Shown: positions 9,620-18,750, counted from the first letter of the stretch. The stretch: 64,000 bases of DNA from JAUILH01 sp965230535 (GCA_965230535.1 OZ246010.1:1178001-1242000); one strand, 5' to 3'. Notes: a model not told the origin generated them from the letters alone. Made by a program: numbers and translations.

Positions 9620-10927
9620 CTATCTAATTCTAACTCTTGGATCTATCAATCCATAAATGATGTCCACTGCCACATTTATGATTACAAAACCTGCTGATAT
9701 AAAGATTGTGGCCCCGATTACCAGTGGCATATTTTCTTCAATAACGGCTGTATAAATCACATTTCCTATCCCGTTCCAATTGAAAATTTGCTCGACAAAA
9801 ATGGCACCGGCAAACATACCGGCAAAGTATCCGGAAATGGCAGTTATTACAGGATTCAAAGCGTTTTTAAGTGTATGTTTTACTAAAACCCAAAACGGAT
9901 TTAATCCCTTGGCTTTAGCGGTTCTCACATAATCCTGAGACATTACATCCAGCATTGAACTCCTTGTCAATTGTACAATTACGGCCAGCGGTCTGATACC
10001 AAGTGTGATTGCAGGCAATATCAGTGCATAATAATCGATATATGGATCTCCCAGTTCATCACTTGCGTAGAATGTTCCCTGGTTAGGCAATTCTGTCCCC
10101 GGAAGCACCATATAGTTATCAATCAATGGCACCATCACATCCAGACCTAAGAGTGCATATCCAATTACCCAGGCAACACTGCTTATGATTGCGCCTTTGA
10201 ACATCATTTCTCCCATATAAACCCAGGAAAAATTGACGAACCTTTCTTTGGCAACTTTCTTATTAAAAATGACTCCCAGCACTCCACCAACAAGGATTCC
10301 CAGGAATGGTAATATGGGAACGGAACTTTCTTCATACCATTGGTTGGCAAAAATCCATTGAATGATCACAGCCATTACAAATGAGGGGGCCGACATCCCT
10401 AACGTGGAAATCACAATGGAAGATTGGTCTATAAAAGTTCCTTTATACAAACCGGAAATAATACCGAGTGTGATACCGAGAAAGACCGCAATAAAAATGG
10501 CTGCTCCCGCCAGAATGAGTGTTTCGGGAAGATGTGCATTGATCCTGTCCATTACCTTCTCATCCCGCTGATAATCTCTCCGTAAGTGAGGATATTTTAT
10601 GACAAACGTCCGGTTCTCAGAGAACGAAAACAGCTTGGTATAACTGTATTCTTCATCGTCCAGATAGATCCTGCTTTCCTTCACATTTTCGTTGTGGATA
10701 GATATCGGTGACAGGTCGTTTAGATACAGCATGTACTGCTTATAGATGGGTAAATCCAGCTTAAGTTCATGCTCAATTTCGGCGATTAACTCTGGCGTTG
10801 GGTTTTTTCCGGCCTTATTTCTGGCTATTTCAGAAGGGTTTACACTGAACAAGAAAAACAGCACGGTGACGACTCCCCATAAGACGAGTATTCCATACAA
10901 TATTTTCTTCAGGATATACCTTATCAC
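9620..10927 (-). CDS. Peptide/nickel-type ABC transporter permease (DppB-like)
   Basis: The protein (435 residues) is an inner-membrane permease of the oligopeptide/dipeptide/nickel group. The N-terminus IRYILKKILYGILVLWGVVTVLFFL is the family's first membrane helix, and the C-terminal half carries the coupling-helix EAA-type region (SMLDVMSQDYVRTAKAKGL) and the closing helices. It is about 100 residues longer than E. coli DppB because of extra loop and membrane sequence in the middle (about residues 185-280), a feature common in Bacteroidota homologues. The start overlaps the stop of the BT_3928-type gene by 4 bases. No partner permease, ATPase or binding-protein gene is visible nearby, so the partners must be encoded elsewhere. 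Confidence 0.9.
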   Translation of the reverse strand: MIRYILKKILYGILVLWGVVTVLFFLFSVNPSEIARNKAGKNPTPELIAEIEHELKLDLPIYKQYMLYLNDLSPISIHNENVKESRIYLDDEEYSYTKLFSFSENRTFVIKYPHLRRDYQRDEKVMDRINAHLPETLILAGAAIFIAVFLGITLGIISGLYKGTFIDQSSIVISTLGMSAPSFVMAVIIQWIFANQWYEESSVPILPFLGILVGGVLGVIFNKKVAKERFVNFSWVYMGEMMFKGAIISSVAWVIGYALLGLDVMVPLIDNYMVLPGTELPNQGTFYASDELGDPYIDYYALILPAITLGIRPLAVIVQLTRSSMLDVMSQDYVRTAKAKGLNPFWVLVKHTLKNALNPVITAISGYFAGMFAGAIFVEQIFNWNGIGNVIYTAVIEENMPLVIGATIFISAGFVIINVAVDIIYGLIDPRVRIR

Positions 10928-13041
10928 TCTTCCAGCAGTTCTTTAATCTCTTCGTAGCTCGGCATATTTCTCGAAGACCATTTCCCCTTTACAATTGAAG
11001 AACCGAGCTCTCCATCCTTCAACTTGTTTTTCAATAATATCACACCAGGATTAGACCTTACTATGATTTTCAGTTCCGTATCATCTGCAGTGGCTAATGG
11101 GAATTCCAATTTATGCTCCTTTCGGAATTTCATCTTAGCCACATCATCTGCAGTGGTTAAACCAACTACAGCAATGCCATTTTCCTGAGCTTTTTTGGTC
11201 ACCTCAGCCAGTTTCTCAATGTCCCCGGTATTGGCATCTTCCAGAATTCTTATGACAACAACCATTACCTTGTCGTAGCCCATGATGAAATGCTCTAACA
11301 TCACATCTGAGTTGGCCTCAGGCGGTGCCTGATAGTTGCCCTTATCCTGATATGATGAATCCGGATAATACTCCAAATCTCTTCTGTAATCTTCAAGTAA
11401 GACTGTGTCGTTCTGATCATACTCCGGCATATAAAGCACTTTGTAAACCGGATTAATCAGGGTATCCATGAATGGCTTAAGGATAATCGGATGTTTCTGC
11501 ATGAACTCTGGCAACATCCCGAATTTCGTACTCGCTCCACCAAAAGGTTCCGGTAGAGAAGGTAATCTGCCTTCCTGAATCACTTTTTTGCTACCATTTA
11601 GGAAAAGATAGTCTTCTTCAATCCATCTCCAGTTCTCATCTTTCCAGTAATACTCTTCGGTAAATTCTTTGACCTCATTGGTTTCTCTGTTCATTCTAAT
11701 CTGCGTAGTAGCAGATTTTTCAGCAACACCATTGTTCATTTGAACCACCAGGTCGTTTCCTTCAGCATAAGCTCGATAATCTTTTAGTGGCAGGTAGGTA
11801 TAGGTAAAGATCGCTACAGATGTGGCAGCCAAAGTAACTATAATGGCATACATCCACTCCGGTCCAAGCTTTCCAAACTCCATGCGTTTCACAAAGATGT
11901 ACACAGCGAACAGAAGCAAGGAGAACAAGATAGTAAAGTACCAATTGAACACCCAGCACAGGAAGATCATAACAATTACCGAGGATGATAACAACCAAAC
12001 ATCTTCTGATGAAGTATTGAGTTTAATACGTCCCTGAAAGAAGAAAATGATCAGAACAAAATAAAAGAGCACCGCATCCTTTCCGAATGATTCCCAAGGA
12101 AGTAGTGACCTTCCAACACTGCCTTTCATGGCGTCTCCAAAACAACCACAATCATCCACACATTGTCGCCAGAATGCAGGCACCGAATTTGCGGCCATAA
12201 AAGCCTTTATCTCCGGATTGTACTTGTCTATAATGGCTTGTGCTTCTGCTTTTTTGCTTTCACTCAGATCTGTGAATTTCTTAGCGTCTCCTTTCACAGC
12301 CAGCAGTTCTTTGGAAATGGAATTTGCCCAGTTTACCTTCTGCTTCCAACCTACTCTTAAACTGTCTTCATAATCACCGCCCAAATCGGCAATCATCTCA
12401 TCAACATATGCATATTTGTGTTTGGCATCTACAATTTCCTGAGGATCCGTACTTGAGCTCAATGACTTATCTGCAGAGTCGACAATCAAACCACTGTCTC
12501 CGTATGCCTCCTGCGTTTCCAGACAAGTTGATGTGTAGAACGTGAGCCATCCAAAAAAGACAGTAAGTAAAAGCAACGTCCATGAGGTGATCCGCATTTT
12601 CCCGCCCACGAGAACGGCAAATCCAAGAACTATCTCCCCTATTGCCACAATGATTGCTAAGTAAATTGCAGCATCATTCCAGGATTCCATGTCCAGAGCA
12701 TTCTTCTGAAAATAGTCATGAAGTTTGTAAGAAAAGCCTTCGGGATCATTGGCTTTGATCATTCCGGAAACGATAAAAAGCCCTCCCACAATGACTCTTG
12801 ACACATATACCATCAAGGGCCAAGATTTGGTATAGGTCAGCCCCAAAACACTGGTCAGCAATAAGCCTAAACCGACATATGCAAACCATCCTTCCAGATG
12901 ATCTAACAAAGCCAATGCAATGAAAAACACGGAAACTGTGTTGAGTGCAACACTCAATATTTGTAGAATGGCTGAGCCATCATTTCCAAGATCAAATCCT
13001 GATTTCTTCCCTGGTTTGTAATATGTGCTTGAATAGTTCAT
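10924..13041 (-). CDS. BT_3928-family membrane protein (DoxX/MauE-like plus thioredoxin-like part)
   Basis: The 705-residue product has several N-terminal membrane helices of DoxX/MauE type, including FIVSGMIKANDPEGFSYKL, then a periplasmic loop of about 120 residues and the Cys motif CVDDCGCFGDAMKGS near 290-305, which is typical of MauE-like quinone or thiol-linked membrane proteins. Further helices follow, and the C-terminal third (about 520-705) is a soluble domain with a thioredoxin-like fold flavour (VVGLTTADDVAKMKFRKEH...FPLATADD). The family is known from Bacteroides next to DUF1599 and tpiA. A role in envelope redox or respiration is inference. The start is 4 bases from a TAnnTTTG box on the minus strand, suggesting a nearly leaderless mRNA. 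Confidence 0.88.
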   Translation of the reverse strand: MNYSSTYYKPGKKSGFDLGNDGSAILQILSVALNTVSVFFIALALLDHLEGWFAYVGLGLLLTSVLGLTYTKSWPLMVYVSRVIVGGLFIVSGMIKANDPEGFSYKLHDYFQKNALDMESWNDAAIYLAIIVAIGEIVLGFAVLVGGKMRITSWTLLLLTVFFGWLTFYTSTCLETQEAYGDSGLIVDSADKSLSSSTDPQEIVDAKHKYAYVDEMIADLGGDYEDSLRVGWKQKVNWANSISKELLAVKGDAKKFTDLSESKKAEAQAIIDKYNPEIKAFMAANSVPAFWRQCVDDCGCFGDAMKGSVGRSLLPWESFGKDAVLFYFVLIIFFFQGRIKLNTSSEDVWLLSSSVIVMIFLCWVFNWYFTILFSLLLFAVYIFVKRMEFGKLGPEWMYAIIVTLAATSVAIFTYTYLPLKDYRAYAEGNDLVVQMNNGVAEKSATTQIRMNRETNEVKEFTEEYYWKDENWRWIEEDYLFLNGSKKVIQEGRLPSLPEPFGGASTKFGMLPEFMQKHPIILKPFMDTLINPVYKVLYMPEYDQNDTVLLEDYRRDLEYYPDSSYQDKGNYQAPPEANSDVMLEHFIMGYDKVMVVVIRILEDANTGDIEKLAEVTKKAQENGIAVVGLTTADDVAKMKFRKEHKLEFPLATADDTELKIIVRSNPGVILLKNKLKDGELGSSIVKGKWSSRNMPSYEEIKELLEE

Positions 13042-13045
13042 ACAA

Positions 13046-13053
13046 CAAAGCTA
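13046..13053 (-). promoter_or_regulatory. Bacteroidota -7 box for the BT_3928-tpiA-plsY operon
   Basis: The minus strand reads TAGCTTTG, a perfect match to TAnnTTTG, ending only 4 bases before the ATG at 13041. A start site about 5 bases downstream would coincide with the start codon. No clear -33 TTG was seen, so this rests on the -7 box alone. Confidence 0.5.
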
Positions 13054-13092
13054 ATCCCATCCTGATCGCAACGTATTTTTTTTAACTTCTCG

Positions 13093-13635
13093 TTAAGATT
13101 TTTCCGTCATTTTGATCAAAGCAAAAATAGCATAATTAATCATATCCATATAGTTGGCATCAATGCCTTCAGAGACCAATGTAGCTCCCTGATTATCTTC
13201 AATTTGCTTAACGCGTAAAATTTTCATTAAAATCAAATCACACAATGAGCTCACACGCATATCTCTCCATGCTTCTCCATAGTCGTGATTCTTCTTCAAC
13301 ATCAAATCAAAAGTGATTTTCGAATGTTTATCGTACTGCTCAGTCACTTCTTCAAGTGACATTTCCAACTCTCCTTCTCCCGCTTTTTCAATTTGAATAA
13401 GCGCCATGATGCCATAGTTCACAATTCCTATAAACTCATCTTCGATGGCCTCACCCACCTTGTTTTCACCGGACTCCTGAATGGTTCTGATTCTTTGAGC
13501 CTTGATAAAAATCTGATCCGTTAAAGAACTTGTTCGCAAGATTCTCCAGGCAGTTCCATAATCTGAGGTCTTCTTCAAAAACAAACTTCTACATTTGTCC
13601 AATTCCGCCTGATATTGTGCACTTGTTTGCGACAT
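13093..13635 (-). CDS. DUF1599 domain protein (two-copy nucleotide-hydrolase-like fold)
   Basis: The 180-residue protein consists of two related halves: each has a K.NHDYG/KTSDYGTAWR...RTSSL/RVSSL block (about residues 22-45 and 112-135) followed by a helix with IRTIQE or VKQIED and an E..IGIVNYGIMALIQIE / MDMINYAIFALIK closing helix. This internal duplication is diagnostic of DUF1599. The family is of unknown biochemical function; it is small, soluble and conserved upstream of BT_3928 and folP/tpiA genes in Bacteroidota. It is divergent from folP (55 bases apart) and precedes the BT_3928 gene by 51 bases. Confidence 0.92.
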   Translation of the reverse strand: MSQTSAQYQAELDKCRSLFLKKTSDYGTAWRILRTSSLTDQIFIKAQRIRTIQESGENKVGEAIEDEFIGIVNYGIMALIQIEKAGEGELEMSLEEVTEQYDKHSKITFDLMLKKNHDYGEAWRDMRVSSLCDLILMKILRVKQIEDNQGATLVSEGIDANYMDMINYAIFALIKMTEKS

Positions 13636-13650
13636 GAGCTTATAAATTGA

Positions 13651-13658
13651 TATTTTTG
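13651..13658 (+). promoter_or_regulatory. -7 box upstream of folP
   Basis: TATTTTTG matches TAnnTTTG and lies 32 bases before the folP ATG, inside the short divergent gap with the DUF1599 gene. Confidence 0.4.
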
Positions 13659-13690
13659 AGTTTAACGGGGCGTGAATATACGCTATTTAA

Positions 13691-14530
13691 ATGAATTTTT
13701 CACTGAATATAAAGGGGAGATTGCTGTCTCTTGAAGAACCCAGGGTTATGGGAATCGTAAACCTCACGAGTGATTCATTTTATGCAGGAAGTCGGACAGA
13801 AGTTTCTGATGTTTTAAATCTGGTACAAGATCACATTGATGAAGGGGCTGATATGGTGGATCTTGGTGCTTTTTCGAGCAGACCAGGCGCCAACGAGATC
13901 AGTGAACAGGAGGAATTAGACAAATTGCTTCCGGCTATCAAACACATACATCAAACTCACCCGGAAATCATCATTTCTGTTGATACATATAGAAGCAAAG
14001 TGGCCAGAGCCGCGATAGCTGAAGGCGCTCATATTATTAATGACATTTCTGCGGGAGATATGGATTCCGAGATGTTCAAAACCATTTCGGATTTAGGTGT
14101 CCCCTATATTATGATGCATATGCAGGGAACACCACAATCCATGCAAAACAATCCTCAATACAAGGGAAACAATCCCACTTTTGAGATCGCTAAAATCCTC
14201 TCAGAAAAAGTACTCAAACTAAGATCAATGGGGACAAAAGATATTGTGATTGACCCTGGGTTTGGATTTGGAAAAACAATTGAACACAATTTCCAAATAC
14301 TAAATCACCTGGAACATTTTCATATTTTAGAATGCCCTGTTCTGGTTGGCTTATCCAGAAAGTCCATGATTTACAAAACGCTTATGGTTCCCCCTGAAGA
14401 AGCTCTGAATGGCAGCTCATTTTGTCATACTCACGCCCTGCAAAAAGGTGCTCAAATTTTAAGAGTTCATGATGTCAAAGCCGCTAAAGAGTTGATCACA
14501 CTTCATCAAAAAATGAAGACTTCAGAATGA
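13691..14530 (+). CDS. folP: Dihydropteroate synthase
   Basis: FolP condenses 4-aminobenzoate with the pterin pyrophosphate to make dihydropteroate for folate synthesis. The 279-residue product has both family signatures: MGIVNLTSDSFYAGS near residue 20 and the Asp-rich pterin site (DMVDLGAFSSRPGA near 55-68), then ISVDTYRSKVA, INDISAG, and the C-terminal GLSRKSMI with the catalytic Lys/Arg segment (LVGLSRKS near 219). Length is normal. The stop overlaps the cdaA start by 4 bases (ATGA), so the two are translationally coupled, an order seen in other Bacteroidota. Confidence 0.97.
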   Translation: MNFSLNIKGRLLSLEEPRVMGIVNLTSDSFYAGSRTEVSDVLNLVQDHIDEGADMVDLGAFSSRPGANEISEQEELDKLLPAIKHIHQTHPEIIISVDTYRSKVARAAIAEGAHIINDISAGDMDSEMFKTISDLGVPYIMMHMQGTPQSMQNNPQYKGNNPTFEIAKILSEKVLKLRSMGTKDIVIDPGFGFGKTIEHNFQILNHLEHFHILECPVLVGLSRKSMIYKTLMVPPEEALNGSSFCHTHALQKGAQILRVHDVKAAKELITLHQKMKTSE

Positions 14531-15225
14531 ATACGGGCGACTGGGATATCGTTATCAGTATTCTGTTTATAGCAGGTATTTTCTATCTTCTTCGGAAGAC
14601 AAGTGCGCGATCTGTTTTACTGATCTTTTTGGTGCTATACATAGGCAGGATCATCCTTTTAAAACAGAGCTTGTTTATCTCTGCGGACATTCTTGGCGGA
14701 CTTATTCTAATCGGCGGGCTTGGCGTTATCTTCATCTTCAACAAGGAGATTCTGCGCTACTTTCAGAAGCTGGGATCTCGGAGCAACAATCAAACCAAGG
14801 GCTTATTCAATGCATTCATTCCGAGTAACGACGATAAACATGTTACTGAATCTATCATACTTGAAGCAATTCAAACCTTAAAAACGCAGAAAGAAGGTGC
14901 ACTAATTATACTGAACGAAAATGATGATGCGGAAACTTTTTGCTCAGGCGGCACTACTTTAAATGCTGAACTCACCGTTGAATTATTGGTAAGCATATTC
15001 CAAAAAACCAGTCCGATACACGATGGAGCCGTGCTTATTTCGAACAAGAAAATTGTGAAAGCTGGCTTGATTCTTCCTCTCAGCAAATCTGCCTCACTCA
15101 ACGACAAAGGCACCAGACACCGGGCAGGTGCAGGTATCACAGAATTATGTGATTGTAAAGTCTATGTATTATCTGAGGAAAACGGGCAAACCAGTTGCTT
15201 TTCAGATGGAAAAACGATCTCCTAA
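14527..15225 (+). CDS. cdaA: Diadenylate cyclase CdaA (c-di-AMP synthase)
   Basis: CdaA makes the second messenger c-di-AMP from two ATP at the inner membrane. Three N-terminal hydrophobic segments (about residues 8-22, 28-45 and 55-71) anchor the protein, a short linker follows, and the DAC domain occupies about 95-230. Its catalytic motifs are intact: Asp166-Gly167-Ala168 in SPIHDGAV and the Thr-Arg-His-Arg motif at 196-199. At 232 residues it is shorter than Firmicute CdaA, mainly at the C-terminus. The regulatory partner CdaR is not next to it. The coding end overlaps the converging lipoprotein gene by 4 bases. Confidence 0.95.
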   Translation: MNTGDWDIVISILFIAGIFYLLRKTSARSVLLIFLVLYIGRIILLKQSLFISADILGGLILIGGLGVIFIFNKEILRYFQKLGSRSNNQTKGLFNAFIPSNDDKHVTESIILEAIQTLKTQKEGALIILNENDDAETFCSGGTTLNAELTVELLVSIFQKTSPIHDGAVLISNKKIVKAGLILPLSKSASLNDKGTRHRAGAGITELCDCKVYVLSEENGQTSCFSDGKTIS

Positions 15226-15827
15226 AGCGACTTCAAAAAAGCGTAAGGGTCCTTATCAATATTTGCAATTCTATCATTGCAAATTGCCACGTTCATAGAG
15301 TCGTTTGGATATTTCTCCAGAAGCATTTTGTACATCTCAACCGCTTCTTCCTTCATTCTTAAATTTCCATCAAGAATACCTGCCTTTAAATCGTAAGCCG
15401 GCTTAATCATTTCAAAGTCGGGATACTTCTCGATCAAAAGATTTACCAGATCTAAAGCTTTTAAAGAAACTCCACGTTTTACAACACCATTTGGTTGAGC
15501 AACATCAGCAATGGCATGGTCATTCAAAATTCTCGCAGATCTGAACAAAGCCTTAGCAGAATTATGATCTCCGGAATGAATGCGCTCTAACTCAAGTGTT
15601 ACCTTATAAATTTCATTGACACTCTCATCGTTTGTGATTTTGGCAATTTCCTGAAGTTTATTCATATAATCTTCCACAGAAAGTTCACTTGTTTTCTCCG
15701 GAGCCTTTTCCTCTTCTACTTTTTCAGTTGACTTGCCTTCTTCTTTCTTGTCTTCTTCTTTTTCTGAATCACTACAAGCTGTTGCCATCAATGCAACAAA
15801 CAAAATCAAAGTAATTTTCTTCATCAT
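15222..15827 (-). CDS. Lipoprotein with tetratricopeptide-like repeats
   Basis: The 201-residue product starts with a lipoprotein signal ending in ALMATAC, with Cys18 as the predicted lipidated residue, then an acidic, Lys/Glu-rich linker of about 30 residues. The rest is helical and TPR-like (AKALFRSARILNDHAIADV, ALDLVNLLIEKYPDFE, AVEMYKMLLEKYPND). No enzymatic motif is visible, and the function is unknown; a scaffold or assembly role at the inner face of the outer membrane is inference. Its ATG overlaps the def stop by 4 bases, so it is translated together with peptide deformylase. Confidence 0.85.
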   Translation of the reverse strand: MMKKITLILFVALMATACSDSEKEEDKKEEGKSTEKVEEEKAPEKTSELSVEDYMNKLQEIAKITNDESVNEIYKVTLELERIHSGDHNSAKALFRSARILNDHAIADVAQPNGVVKRGVSLKALDLVNLLIEKYPDFEMIKPAYDLKAGILDGNLRMKEEAVEMYKMLLEKYPNDSMNVAICNDRIANIDKDPYAFLKSL

Positions 15828-16411
15828 TTTCTATTTGGAAATTTCATTCTGTAACTTACAGATACCTGTCCTTTTGAAATATCGCTCAGACGTCTTTTTA
15901 TCAATCTTCTTTTAAATGCGCTCAAATAGTCTGTGAATAATACACCTTCAATATGATCGTACTCATGCTGAATCACCCTGGCAGCATATCCGTCAAATGT
16001 TTCTTCATGAAAGTTGAAATTCTCATCAAAATAGGTGACCAGAATCTTTCTGTGTCTATAGACATCCTCTCTTACCTCAGGAATGCTTAAACATCCTTCT
16101 CTAAACCCCCATTTATCACCAGTTTCTTCTTCAATAATTGGATTGATGAATACCTTTTTGAAATTCTCCAGACCTTTGGCCATTTCTTCCACTTCTCCAT
16201 CTTCATCCGGCTCCGCAAACGAACTGGCGTCCACCACAAATAAACGCAAGGCCTTTCCAATCTGAGGAGCAGCCAAGCCCACACCATTGGCTTCATACAT
16301 GGTTTCAAACATGTTCTCAATCAACTCCGAAAGGCCTTCGTGATCTTCATCAATCTCGTCACATTCCTTTCTCAAAACCGGATCACCGTATGCTACAATA
16401 GGTAGGATCAT
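15824..16411 (-). CDS. def: Peptide deformylase
   Basis: Def removes the formyl group from the initiator methionine of nascent proteins. All three family motifs are present: GVGLAAPQIG (43-52), EGCLSIP with metal-ligand Cys107, and HEYDH with ligands His149 and His153 and catalytic Glu150. I place the start at the ATG at 16411, giving MILPIVAYGDPVLRKEC, the usual family N-terminus; an upstream in-frame start at 16483 would add 24 unlikely residues and overlap ruvX. The 195-residue length is normal. It lies 25 bases after ruvX. Confidence 0.97.
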   Translation of the reverse strand: MILPIVAYGDPVLRKECDEIDEDHEGLSELIENMFETMYEANGVGLAAPQIGKALRLFVVDASSFAEPDEDGEVEEMAKGLENFKKVFINPIIEEETGDKWGFREGCLSIPEVREDVYRHRKILVTYFDENFNFHEETFDGYAARVIQHEYDHIEGVLFTDYLSAFKRRLIKRRLSDISKGQVSVSYRMKFPNRK

Positions 16412-16436
16412 AGTATTCTTATTTTTTCCAAAAATA

Positions 16437-16853
16437 TTAAATTCCTTTGGCCGACATATAGGATTGGAGGATAATTGTGGCACTTATCTCATCTACCAGG
16501 GCCTTATTTCTTCGATCTTTCTTCTTCAATCCTCCGTCAATCATGGTTTGAAATGCCATTTTACTTGTGAAACGCTCATCAACTCGTTCAATTTTCACTT
16601 TTGGGAAATGAGCCTTCAAAACATTCTCAAATTTATTGGTATTCTCAGACCATTCGGAGTTCTGGTTATTCAAACCCTTTGGATCTCCCAAAACAATCAC
16701 CTCAATGTTTTTATCCTTGATGAGTTGTTTTAGATAGGCTGTAAGCTGACTGGTATCTACTGTAGCCAAACCTGATGCAATGATATTGTTCTCATCCGTA
16801 ATCGCAATTCCGGATCGCTTTTTACCATAATCTATTGCTAAAATTCTTCCCAT
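16437..16853 (-). CDS. ruvX: Putative Holliday junction resolvase / pre-16S rRNA nuclease YqgF
   Basis: The 138-residue RNase H-fold protein has the N-terminal strand with the first catalytic Asp (ILAIDYGKKRSGIAI, Asp8), the central VIVLGDPKGL segment and the ERFTSKMA motif with a further acidic residue (VDERFTS near residue 96), then the closing DEISATIILQSYM helix. Homologues process the 5' end of 16S rRNA in E. coli, and the older Holliday-junction name persists; which is true here is not shown by sequence. Normal length. It is divergent from dapD across 48 bases and heads the ruvX-def-lipoprotein operon. Confidence 0.93.
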   Translation of the reverse strand: MGRILAIDYGKKRSGIAITDENNIIASGLATVDTSQLTAYLKQLIKDKNIEVIVLGDPKGLNNQNSEWSENTNKFENVLKAHFPKVKIERVDERFTSKMAFQTMIDGGLKKKDRRNKALVDEISATIILQSYMSAKGI

Positions 16854-16901
16854 TCGAAAAAAAGAATAAAAGTAAGTAATATTGTAGCAAAGAAAACGGA
16901 C

Positions 16902-17708
16902 ATGAGAGAGTTGATTGAATCAGCCTGGGAAAACAGGGAATTATTGAAAGAAAGTGCCACGATTGAAGCGATCAATCAGGTAATAGAAGAACTGGACAAT
17001 GGCACACTTAGAGTTGCAGAACCAGACGGAGATGGATGGAAAGTAAATGAGTGGGTAAAGAAAGCTGTCGTACTTTATTTCCCTATCCGACAGATGGAAA
17101 CCATTGAAGTTGGCCCTTTCGAATTCCATGACAAAATGGCCTTAAAAAATGATTATAAAGCCAAAGGTGTAAGAGTTGTTCCTCATGCAATTGCGAGATA
17201 TGGAGCTCATATAGCATCAGGTGTGATTATGATGCCTTCGTATGTGAATATTGGTGCTTATGTTGATAGCGGTACCATGGTAGACACCTGGGCAACTGTT
17301 GGATCTTGTGCACAAATTGGCAAAAATGTTCATTTATCCGGTGGTGTGGGTATCGGAGGTGTACTAGAGCCACTCCAGGCTTCTCCAGTAATTATTGAAG
17401 ACAATGCATTTATTGGGTCAAGATGTATTGTTGTGGAAGGCGTTCGCGTTGGCACTGAAGCTGTTTTAGGAGCAAATGTTGTCCTGACAAAGTCCACTAA
17501 AATCATAGACGTAAGTGGTCCTGAGGCAATTGAATACCGAGGACATGTTCCTCCCCGATCAGTTGTGATCCCGGGAACATTGCCAAAGGAATTTCCGGCA
17601 GGAACTTACCAGGTTCCATGTGCCCTAATCATTGGTCAAAGAAAAGCCAGTACAGACAAAAAAACCTCTTTGAATGATTGTTTAAGAGAGTTTGATGTAG
17701 CAGTTTAA
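16902..17708 (+). CDS. dapD: Tetrahydrodipicolinate N-succinyltransferase
   Basis: DapD succinylates tetrahydrodipicolinate in the succinylase branch of diaminopimelate and lysine synthesis, feeding both peptidoglycan and LysA (also in this window). The 268-residue protein has an N-terminal helical part and the left-handed beta helix with hexapeptide repeats (IASGVIMMPSYVNIGAYVD, VGSCAQIGKNVHLSGGVGIGG, GSRCIVVEGVRVG), closing with the family's ATP-independent C-terminal segment (CALIIGQR). Length is usual. Its stop overlaps the next gene start by one base (TAATG), so they are likely co-translated. Confidence 0.97.
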   Translation: MRELIESAWENRELLKESATIEAINQVIEELDNGTLRVAEPDGDGWKVNEWVKKAVVLYFPIRQMETIEVGPFEFHDKMALKNDYKAKGVRVVPHAIARYGAHIASGVIMMPSYVNIGAYVDSGTMVDTWATVGSCAQIGKNVHLSGGVGIGGVLEPLQASPVIIEDNAFIGSRCIVVEGVRVGTEAVLGANVVLTKSTKIIDVSGPEAIEYRGHVPPRSVVIPGTLPKEFPAGTYQVPCALIIGQRKASTDKKTSLNDCLREFDVAV

Positions 17709-18667
17709 TGCGTATTTTAATTATACAAACCGCTTTTATTGGTGATGTCATTTTGGCGAGTGGCATCATAGAAAAAATCAAACAACATCATCCGGATGCA
17801 GAAATTCACTTCCTACTGAGAAAGGGGAATGAAAGTCTATTGCGCGAACATCCTCTCGTTTCCCAAATTCACATTTGGAATAAACGAGAAGGTAAGTACA
17901 GACAACTTTTCAAATTGATTCGTTCACTTAAGAAAATCGAATTTGACAAACTAATTTGCCTGCAAAGGTTTGGCGCAATGGGCTACTTGTCGTGGCGACT
18001 GAAAGCGAAGGAAAAAATTGGTTTCGACAAAAACCCGTTCTCATTTGCCTTCCATAAAAAGGTGACACATCAAATAGGAAATGGGACACATGAGGTAGAA
18101 CGCAACCATAAATTGATTGCTCATTTCACCGATAGTGAAGCAGCCAAGCCTAAACTATATCCTTCAAAAGACGATTTCAATACCATTGAGCAATTTTCTG
18201 ATCAGACATTTACCATCATTGCCCCCAACTCAGTTTGGTTCACTAAGGAAGTTCCAAAAGAAAGGTGGTTGGATCTAATGAAAACAAAGGTCAATGACAT
18301 TGTGTACCTAATCGGTGGTCCGGCAGATCACAATGCCTGTGAAGAGATTAAACGTGAAAGTGAGCATCCCAACTGCATCAATCTGGCGGGAAAGCTATCG
18401 CTTCTTCAATCAGCCGCTTTAATTTCCAAAGCGCAGATGACTTATACCTGCGACTCAGCTCCAATGCACCTGGCATCTGCTATGAACGCACCAGTAACTG
18501 CAGTGTTTTGTTCAACGATTCCAGACTTTGGTTTTGGGCCTTTATCGATTAATGCAACAAGCATTGAAACAGAACTTACATTGGACTGTAGGCCTTGTGG
18601 TTTACACGGTTTTAAATCCTGTCCGAAAGGCCATTTCAAATGTGGCAAAACATTGCAAATCAAATAA
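17708..18667 (+). CDS. Glycosyltransferase family 9 (heptosyltransferase-like)
   Basis: The 319-residue product is a GT9 protein like WaaF/RfaF, which add heptoses or related sugars to the lipopolysaccharide core at the cytosolic face of the inner membrane. Signs are the N-terminal MRILIIQTAFIGDVILASG (with the catalytic-region Asp13), the acceptor-binding R-rich segment, IIAPNSVWFTKEVPKERW for donor binding, and the sugar-nucleotide site TYTCDSAPMHLASAMNAPVTAVF near 240-262. The C-terminus is Cys-rich (CRPCGLHGFKSCPKGHFKC), as in several relatives. The exact sugar cannot be read from sequence. It follows dapD with a one-base overlap. Confidence 0.9.
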   Translation: MRILIIQTAFIGDVILASGIIEKIKQHHPDAEIHFLLRKGNESLLREHPLVSQIHIWNKREGKYRQLFKLIRSLKKIEFDKLICLQRFGAMGYLSWRLKAKEKIGFDKNPFSFAFHKKVTHQIGNGTHEVERNHKLIAHFTDSEAAKPKLYPSKDDFNTIEQFSDQTFTIIAPNSVWFTKEVPKERWLDLMKTKVNDIVYLIGGPADHNACEEIKRESEHPNCINLAGKLSLLQSAALISKAQMTYTCDSAPMHLASAMNAPVTAVFCSTIPDFGFGPLSINATSIETELTLDCRPCGLHGFKSCPKGHFKCGKTLQIK

Positions 18668-18695
18668 ATACAAGACTCTTCTAAAAAAGCAGAAA

Positions 18696-18725
18696 ATCGA
18701 CAAAAACGTAACGTTCATCGACAAA
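18696..18725. repeat. Operator-like direct and inverted repeats before the exopolysaccharide operon
   Basis: The 9-mer ATCGACAAA occurs at 18696-18704 and again at 18717-18725, a spacing of 21 bases or about two helical turns. Between them lies the palindrome AACGTaACGTT at 18705-18715. The block sits 26 bases upstream of the -7 box and only 49 bases upstream of the TolC-like gene. The arrangement fits a bound regulator, but no binding protein is known. Confidence 0.4.
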
Positions 18726-18750
18726 TAAACTCCATTAATCTTATTCTTGT

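Noticed and set aside
16412..16483. Longer peptide deformylase from an upstream ATG
   Set aside because: It overlaps ruvX and adds 24 residues not seen in the family; the ATG at 16411 gives the standard N-terminus.
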